Below are positions 28,320-36,118 of a DNA stretch of 64,000 bases, one piece after another. Origin of the DNA: Pseudomonadota bacterium (lineage in GTDB: Bacteria; Pseudomonadota; Alphaproteobacteria; Sphingomonadales; Sphingomonadaceae); the NCBI GenBank assembly GCA_023389105.1, contig JAEWEY010000011.1, positions 62,001 through 126,000 on the forward strand, in the 5' to 3' direction. Numbering within the stretch: the first letter of the stretch is position 1; each line of letters begins with the position of its first letter. The translations under genes and the position numbers were made by a program. The notes beneath the pieces are model-generated. The model was given only the letters and a program-made list of their open reading frames with translations. It searched no databases and was not told the DNA's origin.

Positions 28320-29353
28320 CGCACCAGCTCCGATTCAATGCCGACCGTGTCGCGCACGACATAGAGTGGGCGCTGCTTGGTTTCGGTGAGGATGCGGCCG
28401 ACATATTCGCCGAGGACGCCCAGCGAGATGAGCTGGATGCCGCCGAGGAACAGGACCGAAGTCATCAGCGATGCGTAACCCGGGACCGGGTTGCCGAAGA
28501 TCATCGTCTCGATCGCGAGCCAGCCGGCGAAGCCGATCGCGAACAATGCAACCAGTGCGCCGATATAGCTCCAGATACGCAGCGGCACGGTGGACGCGGA
28601 CGTGATGCCGTCGAGCGCGAGCGTCCACAGCTTCCAGTAGTTGAACTTGCTGGTGCCGGTCTCGCGCTCGGTGCGGTCATATTCGACGGCGGCCTGGCGG
28701 AAGCCGGCCCAGGCGAACAGGCCCTTCATGAAGCGGTTGCGCTCGGGCATCGCGCGGATGACGTCGACCACCTTGCGGTCCATCAAGCGGAAGTCGCCGG
28801 CATTCTCCGGGATCTTGTCCGCGGCGACCATGTTGTGCGCGCGGTAGTAGAGGCCGGCAGTCAGGCGTTTCGCAAAGCTGTCGCTCTGGCGGCAGCGGCG
28901 GACGCCGAACACCATTTCGTGACCCTCGCGCCACTTTGCGATCATCTCGGGCAGCACCTCGGGCGGGTCCTGCATGTCGACATCCATCGGAATGACGGCA
29001 TTGCCGCGGGCGTGGTCGAGCCCGGCGCTGAGCGCCGCTTCTTTGCCGAAGTTGCGCGACAGCGAAAGCGCGCGGACGCGCGGATCGTCGAGGTTGGCGG
29101 CGACGATGGCGGCCAGCGTCGCGTCGGTGCTGCCGTCGTCGACGAACAGGATTTCCCAGCCGCCACCGTTCGAGGTTTCCTCAAGGATGGCTCCGACCCG
29201 CTCGACGAAGGGCAGGATCGCCATTTCCTCGTTCTTGACGGGCACGACGACCGAGAGGAGCGGCGCGACCATGCCGCGCTTGACCAGCTGGGCACGCAGG
29301 TCACCCATCGCCGGTGACGGCGCGATCGCCAGTTTCTTCCGCTGAGCGGCCAA
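28316..29353 (-). CDS. Polyprenol-phosphate glycosyltransferase, GT2 (DPM1/ArnC-like)
   Basis: This 345-residue family-2 glycosyltransferase transfers a sugar from a nucleotide donor to a polyprenyl phosphate at the inner membrane. The GT-A domain shows LSVVVPVKNEE, ILFVDDGSTDAT and the metal-binding acidic motif MDVDMQDPPE; GDFRLMDRKVVDVI is the usual acceptor-side motif of this group. Two C-terminal transmembrane helices (about 250-275 and 285-310) anchor it, as in GtrB/ArnC. The start is TTG at 29353 because GGGAGG lies five bases upstream; an ATG at 29308 has no ribosome-binding site. It is divergent from a methyltransferase gene. Confidence 0.9.
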   Translation of the reverse strand: MAAQRKKLAIAPSPAMGDLRAQLVKRGMVAPLLSVVVPVKNEEMAILPFVERVGAILEETSNGGGWEILFVDDGSTDATLAAIVAANLDDPRVRALSLSRNFGKEAALSAGLDHARGNAVIPMDVDMQDPPEVLPEMIAKWREGHEMVFGVRRCRQSDSFAKRLTAGLYYRAHNMVAADKIPENAGDFRLMDRKVVDVIRAMPERNRFMKGLFAWAGFRQAAVEYDRTERETGTSKFNYWKLWTLALDGITSASTVPLRIWSYIGALVALFAIGFAGWLAIETMIFGNPVPGYASLMTSVLFLGGIQLISLGVLGEYVGRILTETKQRPLYVVRDTVGIESELVR

Positions 29354-29448
29354 CTCGTCCTCCCTTGTTGCAGCGGAAGCTAGGGCGGAATGGTTTACGA
29401 GACCTTTACCTGTTGCCGCGAAAGACGGGGCGGCAACGGGGGAATTGA

Positions 29449-30180
29449 ATGGAACGCGCCGTCTTCGATCGCATGGCTGAACTGGACCAGCATCATTGGT
29501 GGTTCATCGCCCGCCGGTGCATCCTCGACAGCCTGATCAGGCGGCTCGTCCGCCCGCCGCAGGATGCGCGCATCCTGGAGGTCGGTTGCGGAACCGGGCA
29601 CAACATCCCGATGCTGAAGGCCTTCGGCACCGTGGAGGCGAGCGAGCTCGACCATTCTGCGCGGACTTTGGCGAATGCGCGGCATCCGGGAACGGTCAAG
29701 GAAGCCAAGCTGCCTGATCTGTCGATGTTCGAGCGCAATGCCTACGACCTCATCGCCTTGCTCGACGTGCTCGAGCATGTGCCGGACGACCTCGCCTCGC
29801 TGCGGGCGATTCACCGGCGGCTGAAGCCGGGCGGCGCCCTGCTGCTCACGGTGCCGGCCAACCCGTGGATGTGGAGCGCGCACGACGCGGCCCACCACCA
29901 TTTCCGGCGCTACACGAAGGCGCAGCTGGCCGACCTGTTCCTGCGGGCCGGGCTGGAAGTGCAATTGCTGAGCTACTTCAACAGCCTGCTATTCCCGCTG
30001 ATCGCCACAGCCCGGGCCGTGGGCAAGATCACGCGCCGCGAGAGCGCCGACGATCAGCTGCCGAGCGGACCGGTCAACGGTGCCTTGAAGCGGGTATTCG
30101 GCGCGGAGGCGGGACTGATCGGCCGGGTGCCGATGCCGTTCGGCGTCAGCCTGGTCGCGGTGGTCCGCCGCCCGGCGTAA
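29449..30180 (+). CDS. Class I SAM-dependent methyltransferase
   Basis: This 243-residue Rossmann-fold methyltransferase begins MERAVFDRMAELDQHHWWF, an opening common in polysaccharide- or lipid-linked methyltransferases. The SAM-binding motif is ILEVGCGTGHNIPML, the acidic residue after strand 2 is in VEASELDHSA, and motif III is LLDVLEHVPDD. HHHFRRYTKAQLADLF is a typical motif of this subgroup. A short hydrophobic segment near the C-terminus (YFNSLLFPLIATA) may associate with the membrane. GGGGGAA precedes the ATG. The divergent GT2 neighbour suggests a shared glycolipid or polyprenol-linked pathway, but the substrate is unknown. Confidence 0.88.
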   Translation: MERAVFDRMAELDQHHWWFIARRCILDSLIRRLVRPPQDARILEVGCGTGHNIPMLKAFGTVEASELDHSARTLANARHPGTVKEAKLPDLSMFERNAYDLIALLDVLEHVPDDLASLRAIHRRLKPGGALLLTVPANPWMWSAHDAAHHHFRRYTKAQLADLFLRAGLEVQLLSYFNSLLFPLIATARAVGKITRRESADDQLPSGPVNGALKRVFGAEAGLIGRVPMPFGVSLVAVVRRPA

Positions 30181-30185
30181 GCGGA

Positions 30186-30308
30186 CTATTGATAGCCGCG
30201 TTCGTCCTTGCGCTCTTCGGCGGCCTCTTCCTGTGCCTGTTCCATCGCTTCTTCCTGTTCCGCGTCGGCGGGCTGTTGTTCGTCGTCTTCGGGCGGGCGG
30301 GTGCTCAT
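30186..30308 (-). CDS. 40-residue acidic Glu/Gln-rich small protein
   Basis: This tiny, highly charged protein (begins MSTRPPEDDEQQ, ends KDERGYQ) is rich in Glu, Gln and Ala and probably forms one helix or is disordered. Its ATG overlaps the stop of the preceding gene (ATGA at 30305-30308), so it is likely translated by coupling. I know no family for it. The same-strand neighbour upstream encodes a small membrane-associated protein, and the two may act together. Confidence 0.45.
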   Translation of the reverse strand: MSTRPPEDDEQQPADAEQEEAMEQAQEEAAEERKDERGYQ

Positions 30309-30724
30309 GCCGTGGCCTCCTGGTTCGTGGGGAGAAGTCGTCCAGTGTCGCGGTCGAGGGCGCGGGCGGTAAGGATGTCGGCAATCATCGCGACGAAGCC
30401 TAGCGCACCAGCAACCGCGCCTTTGCGGTCTGAGCCGCGCAGCGCGAGCCCAAGCGCAGTCGCATCCATGACATCGCCCGCCACACGGTTCCACATCGCC
30501 TTGGAGTCCGCGGGCTGACGCAGCGCCAGCACGCCCGCCGCAATCTCGCGAGCGCCGAAGGCCCGCAGCGTCTTGCGAGCTGTGTCACTGCCTTCGAGGC
30601 CAAGCCAGCGGGCAATCGGCCGTGCCGCGGCGATCTCGACTAGTCCGAGCCCGATGCTGAAATAGCCCAGACCTTTGCTGGTGCGCTTGGCGCCAACCGC
30701 GCCGGTTTCCTTGTCCTCTGCCAT
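30305..30724 (-). CDS. Small hypothetical protein with Gly/Ala-rich helices (native start inside the fused frame)
   Basis: The 139-residue product begins MAEDKETGAVGAKRTSKG and contains three or four hydrophobic helices (YFSIGLGLVEIAAA, IAAGVLAL, AVAGALGFVAMIADIL), so it is likely a small membrane protein. AAGGA eight bases before ATG 30724 argues that this is an independent gene rather than only the tail of the GFA frame. Similar sequences, I believe, occur at the N-terminus of sphingomonad proteins annotated as 'cyclase dehydrase', but I cannot verify the family. The acidic 40-residue gene overlaps its stop. Function unknown. Confidence 0.6.
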   Translation of the reverse strand: MAEDKETGAVGAKRTSKGLGYFSIGLGLVEIAAARPIARWLGLEGSDTARKTLRAFGAREIAAGVLALRQPADSKAMWNRVAGDVMDATALGLALRGSDRKGAVAGALGFVAMIADILTARALDRDTGRLLPTNQEATA

Positions 30725-31180
30725 CCCAAATCCTTTCGGGGGAGAAACCCGCGTGGCGGAGGGCGCGTTCCTAATGCTGTTGCGGTTATTCCTCCGTCCG
30801 CCCCGTTCCCTCGCGTTGCCAGGATAGCGATGGGCGAGATCGAACTGCGGAAGCCATGGCTCGCGGCGAGTGGTCCAGCACTCGTAAGTTGGCGTGAAGC
30901 GGCCGGGTTCGTCGAGCGTTCCGGGATGCACTTCCACCTCGTCGCCGAAGTGATTGAACACAGACCCGCCGCAAGCCGGACAGAAGTGGCGGCCCTCAAA
31001 AGCGCGCGTTTCGCCGGTGATGGTCACCGCATTCGCAGGAAACATCGCGGCGGCGAAGAAATTGGCGCCATGATGCTTTCGGCAATCAAGACAGTGGCAC
31101 AGGCCGACCCGGTAGGGATCGCCCGCGGCGACCACACGAACGCTGCCGCAAAGGCAGCCACCAGTTACCTGAGCCGCCAC
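30305..31180 (-). CDS. GFA-family (Mss4-like) protein read through into the next gene
   Basis: A single 291-codon frame joins two unrelated parts. Residues 1-130 form a GFA domain (formaldehyde-activating-enzyme-like fold): GGCLCGSV, GLCHCLDCRKHHGANFF and HFCPACGGSVFNHFGD give the zinc-binding cysteines. The last 139 residues match a separate small protein with its own ATG and ribosome-binding site. The joining stretch after FDLAHRYPG is basic and unlike protein. In another frame the same DNA reads QREGTGRTEE and stops at 30786, which is how many GFA proteins end as I recall. A one-base deletion near 30815-30822 therefore probably destroyed the native stop. The start is GTG at 31180, 12 bp after the thiolase. 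Confidence 0.7.
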   Translation of the reverse strand: MAAQVTGGCLCGSVRVVAAGDPYRVGLCHCLDCRKHHGANFFAAAMFPANAVTITGETRAFEGRHFCPACGGSVFNHFGDEVEVHPGTLDEPGRFTPTYECWTTRREPWLPQFDLAHRYPGNARERGGRRNNRNSIRNAPSATRVSPPKGFGMAEDKETGAVGAKRTSKGLGYFSIGLGLVEIAAARPIARWLGLEGSDTARKTLRAFGAREIAAGVLALRQPADSKAMWNRVAGDVMDATALGLALRGSDRKGAVAGALGFVAMIADILTARALDRDTGRLLPTNQEATA

Positions 31181-31192
31181 GGTGACGGTCCG

Positions 31193-32386
31193 CTAGAGCA
31201 GCTCCACCGCCACCGCCGTGGCTTCGCCGCCACCGATGCAGAGGCTCGCTACGCCGCGCTTCAGGTCCTTGCCCTTCAGTGCGTTGATCAGCGTCACGAG
31301 GATGCGCGTGCCGCTGGCGCCGATCGGGTGACCGAGCGCGGTCGCGCCGCCGTGAACGTTGATCTTGTCGTGGCTGATCCCGAGGTCCTTCATCGCGAAC
31401 ATCGCGACGCAGGCGAACGCCTCGTTCACTTCCCACAGGTCGACGTCGGTGGCCTTCCAGCCGGCCTTATCGAGCACCTTGTTGATCGCGCCGATCGGGG
31501 CGACGGTGAATTGCGCCGGCTCCTGCGCATGCGCCGCCGTGGCGACGATGCGCGCGACGGGCTTGAGGCCCTTTTCGTTGGCCTTGGACTCGCTGGTCAG
31601 GACGACGGCCGCGGCGCCGTCCGAAATCGACGATGAGGTCGCCGCCGTTATCGTGCCTTCCTTGGCGAAGGCGGGCTTCAGCTGCGGGATCTTGTCCGGA
31701 CGGCCGCGGCCCGGCGCTTCGTCGGTGTCGACCTGCGTATCGCCGGCGCGGCCCTTGATCGTGACCGGCACGATCTCGTCCTTGAAGCCGCCATTGTCGA
31801 TGGCGTCCTTGGCGCGGCGAAGGCTCTCGATCGCGTAATCGTCCATCTGCTCGCGGGTCAGCTGATATTCGTCGGCGGTGCACTGGGCGAAGCTGCCCAT
31901 CGCGCGGCCTTCCTCATAGGCGTCTTCGAGGCCGTCGAGGAACATGTGGTCATAGGCGGTGTCGTGGCCGATCCGCGCGCCCGAGCGATGCTTCTTGAGC
32001 AGGTACGGCGCGTTGGTCATCGATTCCATGCCGCCCGCGACGATCACGTCGGCATTGCCCGTGCGGATCGCTTCGTCCCCCATGATCACCGTCTGCATAC
32101 CGGAGCCGCAAACCTTGTTCACCGTCGTCGCCTGGACCGACTTCGGCAGGCCCGCCTTCAAGGCCGCCTGGCGCGCCGGGGCCTGGCCGAGGCCGGCGGG
32201 CAGCACGCAGCCCATGTAGATGCGGTCGATGTCGTCACCCGAGACGCCTGCGCGCTCGACCGCCGCCTTCACCGCCGTCGCGCCCAGCTCCGTCGCCGAC
32301 ACGCCGGCCAGCGAGCCTTGCATCGCGCCCATCGGGGTGCGGGCGATGGAAAGAATGACGGTGGGATCGGACGGGTTAGTGGCCAT
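31193..32386 (-). CDS. Acetyl-CoA C-acetyltransferase (thiolase)
   Basis: This 397-residue thiolase condenses two acetyl-CoA or cleaves 3-oxoacyl-CoA. The acylated Cys93 lies in TVNKVCGSGMQ; the second active-site motifs are GGATALGHPIGASGTRI and CIGGGEATAVAVE at the C-terminus. NEAFACVAM is the NEAF motif. Length and motifs fit the PhaA/AtoB biosynthetic-degradative type rather than the FadA type. GGAG eight bases before the ATG supports the start. It is divergent from the isovaleryl-CoA dehydrogenase gene, and the end product of leucine breakdown, acetoacetyl-CoA, is its substrate, so a joint role in leucine and acetoacetate catabolism is likely. No phaB or phaC is nearby. Confidence 0.93.
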   Translation of the reverse strand: MATNPSDPTVILSIARTPMGAMQGSLAGVSATELGATAVKAAVERAGVSGDDIDRIYMGCVLPAGLGQAPARQAALKAGLPKSVQATTVNKVCGSGMQTVIMGDEAIRTGNADVIVAGGMESMTNAPYLLKKHRSGARIGHDTAYDHMFLDGLEDAYEEGRAMGSFAQCTADEYQLTREQMDDYAIESLRRAKDAIDNGGFKDEIVPVTIKGRAGDTQVDTDEAPGRGRPDKIPQLKPAFAKEGTITAATSSSISDGAAAVVLTSESKANEKGLKPVARIVATAAHAQEPAQFTVAPIGAINKVLDKAGWKATDVDLWEVNEAFACVAMFAMKDLGISHDKINVHGGATALGHPIGASGTRILVTLINALKGKDLKRGVASLCIGGGEATAVAVELL

Positions 32387-32490
32387 GTGCAGAGCTCCGG
32401 AGTCGATTTGTTGCAGTGCACATAGGACCGTGGACGCGGTTGTTCAAACACGGCGCGCTCTGCTAGCGGCGCGGGCAGGAGAGACGAATA

Positions 32491-33642
32491 ATGACCGATG
32501 CGACGCTCGATTTCGACCTTGGTGAGATGGCCGACACGATCCGCGAGACGACGCGGCGATTCACCAAGGACAAGATCGAGCCAATCGCCGCCGAGATCGA
32601 CGCGACCGACGAATTCCCGCGCCAGTTGTGGCCGCAGATGGGCGCGCTCGGCTTGCACGGAATCACGGTCGAGGAAGAGGACGGCGGTCTTGGCCTCGGC
32701 TATCTCGAGCATGTGGTTGCGCAGGAAGAAGTGGCGCGCGGTTCGGCGTCGGTCGGCCTCAGCTACGGTGCGCATTCCAACCTCTGCGTCAACCAGATCC
32801 GCCGCTGGGCGAACCCCGAGCAGAAGCAGAAGTATCTGCCCAAGCTGATTAGCGGCGAGCATGTCGGCGCGTTGGCGATGAGCGAGGCCGGAGCAGGCAG
32901 TGATGTCGTCAGCATGAAGCTGAAGGCGGACAAAAGCGGCAACGGCTACCGGCTCAACGGCACCAAGTTCTGGATCACCAACGGATCCGAGGCGGACACG
33001 CTGGTTGTCTACGCGAAGACCGGCGAGGGGAGCCGCGGCATCACTGCGTTCATGATCGAAAAGGGGATGGACGGCTTCTCGATCGGCCAGAAGGTCGACA
33101 AGCTCGGCATTCGCGGGTCGCCGACCGCGGAGCTGGTGTTCGACGACTGCTTCGTGCCGCCCGAGAACATCCTCGGCGAGGAGAACAAGGGCGTCGAGGT
33201 GCTGATGAGCGGCCTCGATTATGAGCGCACGGTGCTTGCGGGCTTGCAACTCGGGATCATGCAGGCATGCCTGGACGTGGTCCTGCCCTACGTCCGCGAG
33301 CGCAAGCAGTTCGGCAAGCCGATCGGCAGCTTCCAGCTGATGCAGGCCAAGATCGCCGACATGTATGTCGCGCTGAATTCGGCGCGCGCTTACGTCTACC
33401 AGGTCGCGCGGGCCTGCGACGCGGGCAAGACCACGCGCTACGACGCGGCGGGCGCGATCCTGCTGGCGTCCGAGAATGCGGTGAAGGTGGCCAATGAAGC
33501 GGTGCAGGCGCTGGGCGGCGCTGGGTATACAAAGGACTGGCCGGTGGAGCGTTACTACCGCGACGCCAAGCTGCTCGACATCGGCGCGGGCACGAATGAG
33601 ATTCGCCGGATGCTGATTGGGCGCGAGGTTATTGGCGCTTAG
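32491..33642 (+). CDS. ivd: Isovaleryl-CoA dehydrogenase
   Basis: This FAD enzyme oxidises isovaleryl-CoA to 3-methylcrotonyl-CoA, the third step of leucine degradation. The 383 residues show ALAMSEAGAGSDVVSM, GTKFWITNGSEADTLVVYAKT and DKLGIRGSPTAELVFDDC. The catalytic base is at the isovaleryl-CoA dehydrogenase-specific position (Glu245 in GLDYERTVLAG), while the site used by other acyl-CoA dehydrogenases reads GAGTNE instead of YEGTN. That swap makes the assignment more specific than 'acyl-CoA dehydrogenase'. Methylcrotonyl-CoA carboxylase genes that use its product lie 2.5 kb downstream on the same strand. Confidence 0.93.
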   Translation: MTDATLDFDLGEMADTIRETTRRFTKDKIEPIAAEIDATDEFPRQLWPQMGALGLHGITVEEEDGGLGLGYLEHVVAQEEVARGSASVGLSYGAHSNLCVNQIRRWANPEQKQKYLPKLISGEHVGALAMSEAGAGSDVVSMKLKADKSGNGYRLNGTKFWITNGSEADTLVVYAKTGEGSRGITAFMIEKGMDGFSIGQKVDKLGIRGSPTAELVFDDCFVPPENILGEENKGVEVLMSGLDYERTVLAGLQLGIMQACLDVVLPYVRERKQFGKPIGSFQLMQAKIADMYVALNSARAYVYQVARACDAGKTTRYDAAGAILLASENAVKVANEAVQALGGAGYTKDWPVERYYRDAKLLDIGAGTNEIRRMLIGREVIGA

Positions 33643-33851
33643 GCGCTGAAAATATCGTCCGGATCGAACGATGCAGCCGCGCCGCCTAGAAGATTGTTTG
33701 GCACCTTTGGTGTGACCGGAACGCCATCGTCCAGGTCGCGACGACGTGGCTTCGGCCGGCCGAAGGTATCAAACCATATCGGCGGGGTGACTCCTCGCTT
33801 GAATAAGTACCACCGTCGTCGTGGCCTGCCGGAAAGGTCTGGCCTGGGCAT
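33639..33851 (-). CDS. Small hypothetical protein, 70 aa
   Basis: A 70-residue frame has protein-like content: an Arg-rich N-terminus, YLFKRGVTPPIWFDTFGRPKPRR split by aromatic residues, and an acidic tail ending FDPDDIFSA with VPVTPKVPNN before it. The stop overlaps the stop of the ivd gene on the opposite strand. AGAGGA abuts the ATG rather than sitting at normal distance, so the start is uncertain. I have a vague memory of similar small sphingomonad proteins with a GGAAA motif near the C-terminus, but cannot confirm this. Function unknown. Confidence 0.45.
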   Translation of the reverse strand: MPRPDLSGRPRRRWYLFKRGVTPPIWFDTFGRPKPRRRDLDDGVPVTPKVPNNLLGGAAASFDPDDIFSA

Positions 33852-33881
33852 TCCTCTTTCTTAACGGATGGTGCCGAAGAC

Positions 33882-33904
33882 GTCACGGGATCAAATCCCG
33901 TGAC
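33882..33904. repeat. Perfect 10-bp hairpin resembling a tRNA T-arm
   Basis: GTCACGGGAT and ATCCCGTGAC pair perfectly across CAA. The inner part, GGGATCAAATCCC, looks like a tRNA T-arm with one loop change (usually TTC...). It lies downstream of the M13 peptidase stop on the minus strand but lacks a T-run, so it is not a classical terminator. It may be a tRNA fragment left by recombination or a 3' processing hairpin. Confidence 0.5.
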
Positions 33905-33932
33905 CCCGCTTTGTCGTGGCGACCCAGCCAGC

Positions 33933-36005
33933 CTAGCCCCAGATTTTCACGCGCTTGTCGGGCGCGAGATAGAGCTCCTGGCCGGGCTTTACCTGGAAAG
34001 CCGGATACCACGCATCCAGGTTGCGCACCGTCAGCGCGCGGAATTGCTCCGGCGCGTGGCCATTGGTGAGCACGATCTGGCGCAGCGTTTCGGGCCGCGA
34101 CTTCGTCGCCCACACTTGTCCGTAAGCGAGGAAGAAGCGCTGGTCGCCAGTCAGCCCGTCCTTGGTCGGCAGCTCCTTGCCGCCAAGCGATGCGCGATAC
34201 GCATCGTAGGACGCGCCAAGGCCGGCCACGTCGGCGATGTTCTCGCTGAGCGTCAGCTTGCCGTTCACGTGGAGCCCAGGCAGCGCTTCATACTGGTCGA
34301 ACTGCTGCGCGAGCGCGTCGCCGGCGGCGGTGAACTTCTTCAAGTCGGCCGGCGTCCACCAATTGCGCAGAGCACCCGTCGAGTCGAACAAGGCGCCGCC
34401 ATTGTCGAAGCTGTGGCTGATCTCATGCCCGATGACGCTGCCGATCGCGCCGTAGTTGAAGGCCGCGTCGGCGGCCGGATCGAAGAACGGCTTGACCAGG
34501 ATCGCGGCGGGGAAGTTCAGCGCGTTCTGGACTGGCAAGTTGACCGCGTTGACCAGCTGCGGCGGCATCCACCATTCGGCGCGGTCCATGGGCTTGCCGA
34601 TCTTCGCGATCTGACTCTTGTACGTCGCCAGCTGCGCGTTCTTCTGATTGGCGTAAGCGTTGTCGGCGGAAAGCTGCAGCCCGGCGTAGTCGCGCCAGGT
34701 GTCGGGATAGCCGACGCCGACCACGATATTCTTCACCTTCTTCAGTGCCTCTGCCTTGGTCGAGGGCGCCATCCAGTCGATGGCCTCAACGCGCTTGGCG
34801 AAAGCGGCCTTGATGTTGTCGACCATCTTCTGGATCTCGGCCTTCGACGAGGCCGGGAAATATTTGTCGACATAGGCCTTGCCGACCGCATCCTGCAGCT
34901 TGTTGCTCGTCTCGTTGAGCGCGAGGATGTCGCGTGGCCGCTGCTGCGGCGTGCCGGCGAGCGTGGTGCCGTAGAAGGCGAAGTTCGCGTCGCGGAAGGG
35001 CTTCGGCAGCACCTGCGCCTGCTGATTGAGTTGATGGAAGGCCAGCCAGTCCTTCCAGTTCTGCAGCGGCTCCGACCCCACCAGCGCGGCGAGCTTCGGG
35101 ATCGAAGCAAAGTGATAGGCGTCGAACTTCTGGACGCTGCCGAGTTGCGCGGCGTCGAGCAGTGCCGCCCAATCGAGGCCGGGGGCCTTCTGCTCCAGCT
35201 GCTGGCGGGTCCAGACCTGCGCGCCGTTGGCGAAGTCCTCGCTCTGCTCGCGCGGCTCGTGCGCCTTCGCGATCTTTGTCTCGAGGTCCATGATCCGGCC
35301 CGCTGCCGCGTCGGCGTCGGCGTAATTGGCGGCCTTCAGGATGGTCGCGATGTAGGCACGATACTTCGTGCGCGTGTCCGTCATCTTCGGATCGGCGGAG
35401 AGATAATATTGCGCGTCCGGCAGGCCGATGCCGCCTTGCATCAGGTAAGGCAGCGTTTCACCGGGCGTCGCGAGACCCTGGCTGACGAAGATGCCGAACA
35501 GGTTTTCTGTCTTGTAATTAGTCGCGTTGAGCGGGTCGGTGTCGGCGCGAATGTTGCTGCCGATGGCCGCGCTCAGCTGCTTCTTGTCCGCAATCCGCGC
35601 GATGGCGTCGAGATCGGCCTTGGCCGGTGTGAGGCCGGCTTTGTCGATGGCGTCGGTGTTCAGATAGGCGTTGTAGTAATTGGCGATCAGTGCGTCGTTG
35701 CCGCTGGTCGGCTTCGCCTTCAGGATGTTGTCGAACAGCTCCTTGGTGTTCTTCTCGCGGATCTGGTCGGCCAGCCAGAAACCGCCAATGCGTGACCGGT
35801 CGGCTGGAATTTCCGTCTTCCAGTTGCCGTTAGCGTATTTGTACCAGTCGTCGCCCGGCACCGCGGTCTTGTCCATCCAGCCGAGTTCGAGACCAATTTC
35901 CGAGCCCGGCGCCTTCTGCTCGGTCGTGGCATTGTCCCCCGACTGCACGTGGCAGGCACTGAGTGCGAGCGCGGATGCGACAATGAGCAGGAGCGGCTTG
36001 GTCAT
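33933..36005 (-). CDS. M13 family zinc metallopeptidase, lipoprotein (neprilysin/PepO-like)
   Basis: This 690-residue secreted endopeptidase acts on short peptides. The N-terminus is a lipoprotein signal with lipobox LSAC, so it should be anchored to a membrane facing the periplasm or outside. The peptidase_M13 N-terminal helical region (about 45-430) begins GDDWYKYANGNWKTEIPADRS. The zinc site is HEISHSFDNGGALFD, and the later ENIADVAGLGASYDAY supplies the third ligand Glu. SRPETLRQIVLTNGHAP and the terminal CxxW-like region without Cys close the protein. The start at 36005 has AAGGG seven bases upstream and begins the signal peptide; the open frame before it lacks these. It lies opposite the liu-type cluster. 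Confidence 0.92.
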   Translation of the reverse strand: MTKPLLLIVASALALSACHVQSGDNATTEQKAPGSEIGLELGWMDKTAVPGDDWYKYANGNWKTEIPADRSRIGGFWLADQIREKNTKELFDNILKAKPTSGNDALIANYYNAYLNTDAIDKAGLTPAKADLDAIARIADKKQLSAAIGSNIRADTDPLNATNYKTENLFGIFVSQGLATPGETLPYLMQGGIGLPDAQYYLSADPKMTDTRTKYRAYIATILKAANYADADAAAGRIMDLETKIAKAHEPREQSEDFANGAQVWTRQQLEQKAPGLDWAALLDAAQLGSVQKFDAYHFASIPKLAALVGSEPLQNWKDWLAFHQLNQQAQVLPKPFRDANFAFYGTTLAGTPQQRPRDILALNETSNKLQDAVGKAYVDKYFPASSKAEIQKMVDNIKAAFAKRVEAIDWMAPSTKAEALKKVKNIVVGVGYPDTWRDYAGLQLSADNAYANQKNAQLATYKSQIAKIGKPMDRAEWWMPPQLVNAVNLPVQNALNFPAAILVKPFFDPAADAAFNYGAIGSVIGHEISHSFDNGGALFDSTGALRNWWTPADLKKFTAAGDALAQQFDQYEALPGLHVNGKLTLSENIADVAGLGASYDAYRASLGGKELPTKDGLTGDQRFFLAYGQVWATKSRPETLRQIVLTNGHAPEQFRALTVRNLDAWYPAFQVKPGQELYLAPDKRVKIWG

Positions 36006-36118
36006 GCAAAACCCTTTCAAGAGCGTGATTGCTGTTCCCTCAAGCGGCTGCTTTGCAAGGGCGCAAGCAGCGGCTAGGCCAGCCGCACGGCTTTTCGATG
36101 AACGGACCCAATAGCGGC

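Noticed and set aside
33900..35795. A very long open frame on the plus strand opposite the M13 peptidase gene.
   Set aside because: It is the antisense shadow of a high-GC gene: composition is Arg/Leu/Gly/Val-heavy without motifs, whereas the minus strand has the HEISH zinc site and a lipoprotein signal.
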